From Gaiellasilicea sp963829845 (GTDB lineage Bacteria > Actinomycetota > Thermoleophilia > Gaiellales > Gaiellaceae), in contig CAWHKD010000012.1 of assembly GCA_963829845.1 (NCBI GenBank), positions 186,001-250,000 of the forward strand: 64,000 nucleotides of DNA. Reading direction: 5' to 3'. The stretch's first letter is position 1; every line of letters begins with the position of its first letter. A program made the translations under genes and the position numbers. Positions 60,633-64,000 of this stretch are shown here, one piece after another. The notes under the pieces were generated by a model that searched no databases, was not told the origin of the DNA, and worked only from the letters and a program-made list of their open reading frames with translations.

Positions 60633-61462
60633 CCGCGATCGCACTGGCGCTCGGCGCGAGCCTCGCGTGGGGGCTCGGCGACTTTCTCGGCGGCCTCAAG
60701 GCCCGAGTGCTGCACGTCCTCACGGTGCTCGCGATCTCGCAGACGGCCGGTTTCGTCGCCGTGTTGCTCTGGCTGTCCGTGTCGGGCGAGTCGGCTCCAA
60801 GTGGACGGGCGGCGCTGTCGGCTGTGGCCGCAGGCATCTGCGGCTGTTTCGGGCTCGGCGCGCTCTATCGTGGCATGGCGGTCGGCGCGATGGCCATCGT
60901 CGCGCCCGTTTCGGCAGTCTCGGCCGTGATTCCCTTCACCGTCGGCGTCGTCTCCGGGGAGCGGCCGGGTGCGCTCCAGCTGGTCGGGATTCTGCTTGCG
61001 CTCGCGGGCATCGCGCTCGCGTCGCGGGAACCGGCCGAGCGGGGCGGCGGGCGTGCCGCCGGGGTCGGGCTCGCGCTCGTGGCCGCGCTCGGCTTCGGGC
61101 TCTACTTCGTCTTCCTCGACCACGCTGCCGACGAGAGCGTGCCGTGGGCGGTGACGACGGCGCGCGGGGCGTCGTCGCTGATCGCCGTCGCCGTCGCGCT
61201 CGGCGTCGGCGCGTCGCTGCGTCCCGGCCGGGTCCATCTGCCGGCGCTCGTCGCCGTCGGCCTCTGCGACATCGGCGCGAACGTCCTCTTCGGGCTTGCC
61301 TCGACGAGAGGTCTCCTCAGCATCGTGTCGGTGCTCGCGGCGCTCTACCCGATCGTGACGGTCGGCCTCGCGGCGCTCCTGCTCCATGAGCGGATCGCGC
61401 CGGCGCAGCGGGTCGGCGTCGCCGGCGCACTCGCCGGCGCTGCGATGATCACGGCCGGATGA
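60629..61462 (+). CDS. EamA-family (DMT) transporter
   Basis: A 277-residue protein with ten hydrophobic helices in two repeated halves, each ending in an EamA-like pattern (GIALASREP near residue 135 and the final VGVAGALAGAAMITAG). The opening ALGASLAWGLGDFLGGLKAR is typical. It exports an unknown metabolite. GTG 60629 overlaps the HD gene, and its TGA overlaps the ATG of the esterase gene (ATGA at 61459-61462). Confidence 0.87.
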   Translation: MTAIALALGASLAWGLGDFLGGLKARVLHVLTVLAISQTAGFVAVLLWLSVSGESAPSGRAALSAVAAGICGCFGLGALYRGMAVGAMAIVAPVSAVSAVIPFTVGVVSGERPGALQLVGILLALAGIALASREPAERGGGRAAGVGLALVAALGFGLYFVFLDHAADESVPWAVTTARGASSLIAVAVALGVGASLRPGRVHLPALVAVGLCDIGANVLFGLASTRGLLSIVSVLAALYPIVTVGLAALLLHERIAPAQRVGVAGALAGAAMITAG

Positions 61463-62424
61463 GAGGGACGCTCGACGAGCACGTGGTCGCGAGCGAGGCG
61501 CTTCGCGGCAACCCGCTCGGCGACCCGCACGAGCGGCAGCTCTGGGTCTACACGCCGCCGTCCTATTCCGATGGGCCTGCGGTCTACGTTCTCCAGGGCT
61601 TCACCGGGCAGCTCGACATGTGGCGTAACCGCGCTGCCTTCCGCCCGACCTTCCTCGAGCTGCTCGACCACGCCGACATCGACGCGCGCGTCGTCTTCGT
61701 CGACGCCTGGACCTCGGTCGGCGGCTCGCAGTTCGTCGACTCGGCCGGCAGCGGCCGCTACCACACCTACATCTGCGACGAGATCGTCCCGTTCGTCGAC
61801 GCGCGCTACGACACGACGGGCTTCCGCGGCGTCGCCGGCAAGTCGAGCGGGGGGCAGGGAGCGGCGGTGACGGCAATGCTCCGACCCGATCTCTTCCAGG
61901 GCTTCGCCAGTCACGCCGGCGGTGGGTTGTTCGAGGTCTCGATCCGGCCGTTCTTCCGCGTCGCGGCGCGACGGCTGCGCGACGCGTACGGCGGCTCGAT
62001 CGAGCGCTTCCTCGAGGACCTCCGCACCGGTCCGGCGCCGCTCGCACACCCTGACGACCTGCACATCCTGCTCCAGTGGGGCTTCTCGGCGGCCTACTCC
62101 GCCGACGAGGACGGGACGATCCGGCTTCCCTTTGACATCGCAACCGCGCAGGTGATCCCAGGGCTCTGGGAGCGCTGGCTCGAATGGGACTACCCGACAC
62201 TGGTGCCGCGCCACGCCGACGCGCTCCGAGGGATGCGCGCGATCTACGTCGACGTCGGCACCCGCGACGAGTGGTATCTCGATCTGACCGCCGCGTGGAT
62301 CCGCCGCGAACTGGCGGCGCTCGGCGTCCCCGACCTGCATGTGGAGCTCTTCGACGCGACGCATCTCGCGATCGAGTACCGCTATCCGATCGGGCTGCGC
62401 TACCTCGCCGACCGGCTCCGCTAG
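61459..62424 (+). CDS. Alpha/beta-hydrolase, putative esterase (esterase D/antigen-85-like)
   Basis: A 321-residue protein of the putative esterase family. After an N-terminal strand region (LWVYTPPSY, AVYVLQGFTGQLDMW) come VVFVDAWTSVGGSQFVDS, YICDEIVPFVDARYDT and the nucleophile elbow GVAGKSSGGQGA (serine in GKSSG). The acid is probably in VDVGTRDEWYLD and the His in LFDATHLAIEYRY. No signal peptide is seen, so it is probably cytoplasmic. Its TAG and the TAG of the convergent YchF-like gene share CTAG at 62421-62424. Confidence 0.85.
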   Translation: MRGTLDEHVVASEALRGNPLGDPHERQLWVYTPPSYSDGPAVYVLQGFTGQLDMWRNRAAFRPTFLELLDHADIDARVVFVDAWTSVGGSQFVDSAGSGRYHTYICDEIVPFVDARYDTTGFRGVAGKSSGGQGAAVTAMLRPDLFQGFASHAGGGLFEVSIRPFFRVAARRLRDAYGGSIERFLEDLRTGPAPLAHPDDLHILLQWGFSAAYSADEDGTIRLPFDIATAQVIPGLWERWLEWDYPTLVPRHADALRGMRAIYVDVGTRDEWYLDLTAAWIRRELAALGVPDLHVELFDATHLAIEYRYPIGLRYLADRLR

Positions 62425-63341
62425 ACGTTGAAGCGGATGTTCAGGACATCGCCGTCCTGGACCGCGTAGGTCTTGCCCTCGAGCCGCTGGGTGCCGCGCT
62501 TCGACGCCTCCCCATGCGAGCCTGCGGCGAGCAGATCCTGAGTCGAGATCGTCTCGCAGCGGATGAAGCCGCGCGCGATGTCGGAGTGGATCGACGCCGC
62601 CGCCTCCAGCGCCGTCTGCCCGCGGCGGAGCGTCCACGCGCGCGTCTCCTTCTCGCCGGCGGTGAAGAACGTGATCAGGTCGAGGGCGTCGCGGAGCCGC
62701 CGCACCACCTCGTCCAGCGCCGAGGGACCTTCGCGGTACTCGGCGGCCTCGGCCTCGGACATCTCCGCAAGCTCGGCCTCGAGTTGCAGGTCGATTCCGT
62801 CCGGTCCGTTCTCGACGGCGAGTAGCGGCTTCGTGGTCAGCGGCTCGAGCTCCGCGGGCAGCTCGCCGGGGAAGTCTCGGAGCGTATGCCCGGCATCCAG
62901 GTGCGCGAGCAGCGCCTGCAGCTGCTCGACCTCCCTGCGCAGCGACGCGTCCCCCGACTTGGCCTGTTTTTCGACGCGCTCGAGGCGGCGCTCGACGTGG
63001 TCGCGGTCGGCGACCAGCAGCTCCAGTTCCACTGTCTCCAGGTCGCTGCTGGGATCCGCACCGGTCGAGAAGCCGTCGGCGACAGCGAGGATCGCGTCGA
63101 CCTGGCGCAGTCCGCCGAGCAGTGCCGGCCCCGTCCCAGGGACGTCGACGACGCGAATCGTCGCGGGCGTGATCTTGCGGGCGCCGACGAGCGCGGCGAG
63201 CTGCTCGAGCCGGTCGTCCGCGATCGACGCCATGCCGACGTTCTCCTTGCCGAAGCCGGCGCCACCCGTCTTCGTGAGTGCGGTGAACAGCGTCGTCTTG
63301 CCCGCGCCCGGCAGGCCGACGATCCCGACCTCGAGCGCCAC
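62421..63341 (-). CDS. Divergent YchF/Obg-like NTPase with TGS domain
   Basis: A 306-residue protein. The P-loop is GLPGAGKTTLFTAL (YchF usually has GLPNVGKST), followed by GMASIADDRLEQLAALV, the DVPGTGPALLGGLRQVDAILAV switch II region and a coiled-coil insert (VERRLERVEKQAKSGD...). It ends with a TGS domain (FFTAGEKETRAWTLRRGQTALEAAASIHSDIARGFIRCE...). The specificity segment reads LLAVENGPDG instead of an N-x-x-E/D form. It is about 55 residues shorter than typical YchF, mainly in the G domain. It may be a paralogue with another role; YchF itself binds ribosomes. Confidence 0.82.
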   Translation of the reverse strand: MALEVGIVGLPGAGKTTLFTALTKTGGAGFGKENVGMASIADDRLEQLAALVGARKITPATIRVVDVPGTGPALLGGLRQVDAILAVADGFSTGADPSSDLETVELELLVADRDHVERRLERVEKQAKSGDASLRREVEQLQALLAHLDAGHTLRDFPGELPAELEPLTTKPLLAVENGPDGIDLQLEAELAEMSEAEAAEYREGPSALDEVVRRLRDALDLITFFTAGEKETRAWTLRRGQTALEAAASIHSDIARGFIRCETISTQDLLAAGSHGEASKRGTQRLEGKTYAVQDGDVLNIRFNV

Positions 63342-63355
63342 CTAGCGGCCCCTGA

Positions 63356-63385
63356 CCGGCTGCGCCTCCCGGCCGGCGCAGCCGG
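63356..63385. terminator. GC-rich hairpin between the sigma factor and YchF-like genes
   Basis: CCGGCTGCGCC (63356-63366) and GGCGCAGCCGG (63375-63385) form an 11-base perfect stem with an eight-base loop. It lies in the 88-base gap downstream of the sigma factor gene and upstream of the YchF-like start. There is no U-tract, so it might stop or stabilise the sigma factor transcript; the role is inferred. Confidence 0.4.
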
Positions 63386-63429
63386 CCTCCGGCTCAGCCT
63401 CGCGTCGCCTACGCACCGCGAGCGCCACG

Positions 63430-64000
63430 TCAGGTACCGCTAGGACCCGCGTCGGACTCATCACCGTCAGCGCCCGAGATCTGCTTCTGCAGCGAGACGA
63501 GCGCGCGGTGCTGCAGCGACTTGACCGCGCCCTCGGACTTGTCGAGGATCGTCGCCGCCTCGCCGTTCGAGAAGTTGAAGACGAACTTGAGCGTCAGCAC
63601 CTGCTGCTGCTCCTGTGAGAGCGAGTCGATCAGCTCCAGCATCGACTGGCGGCCGATCGACTGGAACGCCTCGTCCTCCGCCGAGCGCTCCTCGGAGCCG
63701 TGCGGCTCGGGCACCTCGTCCTCCGGCTGCCAGCGCTTGTTCGCGCGGAAATGGTCCATCGAGAGGTTGTGCGCGATCCGGAAGAGCCAGGCCGAGAACG
63801 GGGCGGACTGGAAGCGGAACTTCCCGATCGACTCGAGCATGCGCATGAATGTCTGCGTGGTCAGGTCCTCGGCGTCGTGTCGGTTGCCGACGGTCATGTG
63901 CAGGTAGCTGTAGATCCGGTCGAAATGGATCAGGTACAGCTCCTCGAGCGCGGCGCGCTCGCCCTGCTGCCCGCGCTCGACGAGCTTGCGGATCTCGGCT
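63430..64000 (-). CDS. ECF-type RNA polymerase sigma factor (partial, start beyond window)
   Basis: The visible 189 residues reach the window end without a start. Region 2 includes LYLIHFDRIYSYL, the RHDAEDLTTQTFMRMLE core-binding part and FSAWLFRIAHNLSMDHFR for -10 recognition. Region 4 is LELIDSLSQEQQQVLTLKFVFNFSNGEAATILDKSEGAVKSLQHRALVSLQKQI, the -35-binding helix-turn-helix. The linker between them is acidic. It resembles group ECF sigma factors controlled by a membrane anti-sigma protein, but no such gene is visible downstream here. Ends at TGA 63430-63432. Confidence 0.92.
   Translation of the reverse strand, partial: AEIRKLVERGQQGERAALEELYLIHFDRIYSYLHMTVGNRHDAEDLTTQTFMRMLESIGKFRFQSAPFSAWLFRIAHNLSMDHFRANKRWQPEDEVPEPHGSEERSAEDEAFQSIGRQSMLELIDSLSQEQQQVLTLKFVFNFSNGEAATILDKSEGAVKSLQHRALVSLQKQISGADGDESDAGPSGT

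Noticed and set aside
1..64000. tRNA, rRNA, CRISPR array, insertion sequence or prophage
   Set aside because: Intergenic gaps were read for T-loop-like sequences, regularly spaced repeats, transposase motifs and terminal inverted repeats; none was found. A structured-RNA search could still reveal something in the larger gaps.

Overview
The window is very GC-rich bacterial chromosomal DNA with dense gene packing, frequent GTG starts and many 1-8 base overlaps between adjacent stops and starts. The gene content points to Actinomycetota: an MptB/GT87-type mannosyltransferase, a class E-like sortase, a PKD-containing L,D-transpeptidase, a complete 14-gene nuo operon and an RR-HK-HtrA-Moco arrangement. 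A deep-branching class such as Thermoleophilia (Gaiella/Solirubrobacter-like) is my best guess, by inference from content and not from any marker search. I saw no rRNA, tRNA, CRISPR array, insertion sequence, phage gene or attachment site. This is housekeeping chromosome, not an island.

Layout. 0-4 kb: bifunctional nuclease, chorismate mutase, L,D-transpeptidase, CPBP protease and MscS channel. 3.7-14.2 kb: envelope block with PBP1A, a mannosyltransferase, a DUF2079 protein, two glycosyltransferases, moeA, a sortase and an M28 peptidase. 14.3-27.8 kb: a long plus-strand run starting with a response regulator, histidine kinase and HtrA protease. It continues with an RsbW-like ATPase, trehalose-6-phosphate synthase, moaC, mogA/moaB, a UbiA prenyltransferase, ccmABCD, a CcsA/HemX-like protein, hemA, hemC, hemD and a SAM hydrolase-like gene. 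28-34.6 kb: amidase, LiaF-like protein, purine permease, ferredoxin-NADP reductase, YidB-like protein, SecD-P1-like lipoprotein and IscA/ErpA. 34.8-48.7 kb: nuoA-N, respiratory complex I. 48.7-55.7 kb: UPF0173 hydrolase, DUF1028, cupin/TPR, a dehydrogenase, a HAD phosphatase, a secreted protein, Mrp and a dirigent-like secreted protein. 55.7-64 kb: histidine kinase and response regulator, inositol-phosphatase family, DUF1015, HD nuclease, EamA transporter, esterase, YchF-like NTPase and the 3' part of an ECF sigma factor.

The middle of the window is a respiration module. Moco synthesis, heme synthesis, heme export/cytochrome c maturation and a quinone-type prenyltransferase are chained by overlapping start and stop codons, and complex I and an Fe-S carrier lie nearby. 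The order response regulator-kinase-HtrA-MogA/MoaB, with moeA close by, recalls the mycobacterial mprA-mprB-pepD-moaB2 locus.

An important caveat: many genes are split between reading frames although their conserved motifs are intact. They lie at 1.2-2 kb, almost everything from 4.5 to 11.95 kb, hemA at 24.29 kb, and 55.5-57.6 kb. Neighbouring stretches of tens of kilobases are clean, so uncorrected sequencing indels are more likely than mass pseudogenisation. Coordinates of genes in those zones are approximate. I did not find a convincing undescribed multi-gene system; the most interesting leads are regulatory sequence elements and a few odd proteins listed in the findings.
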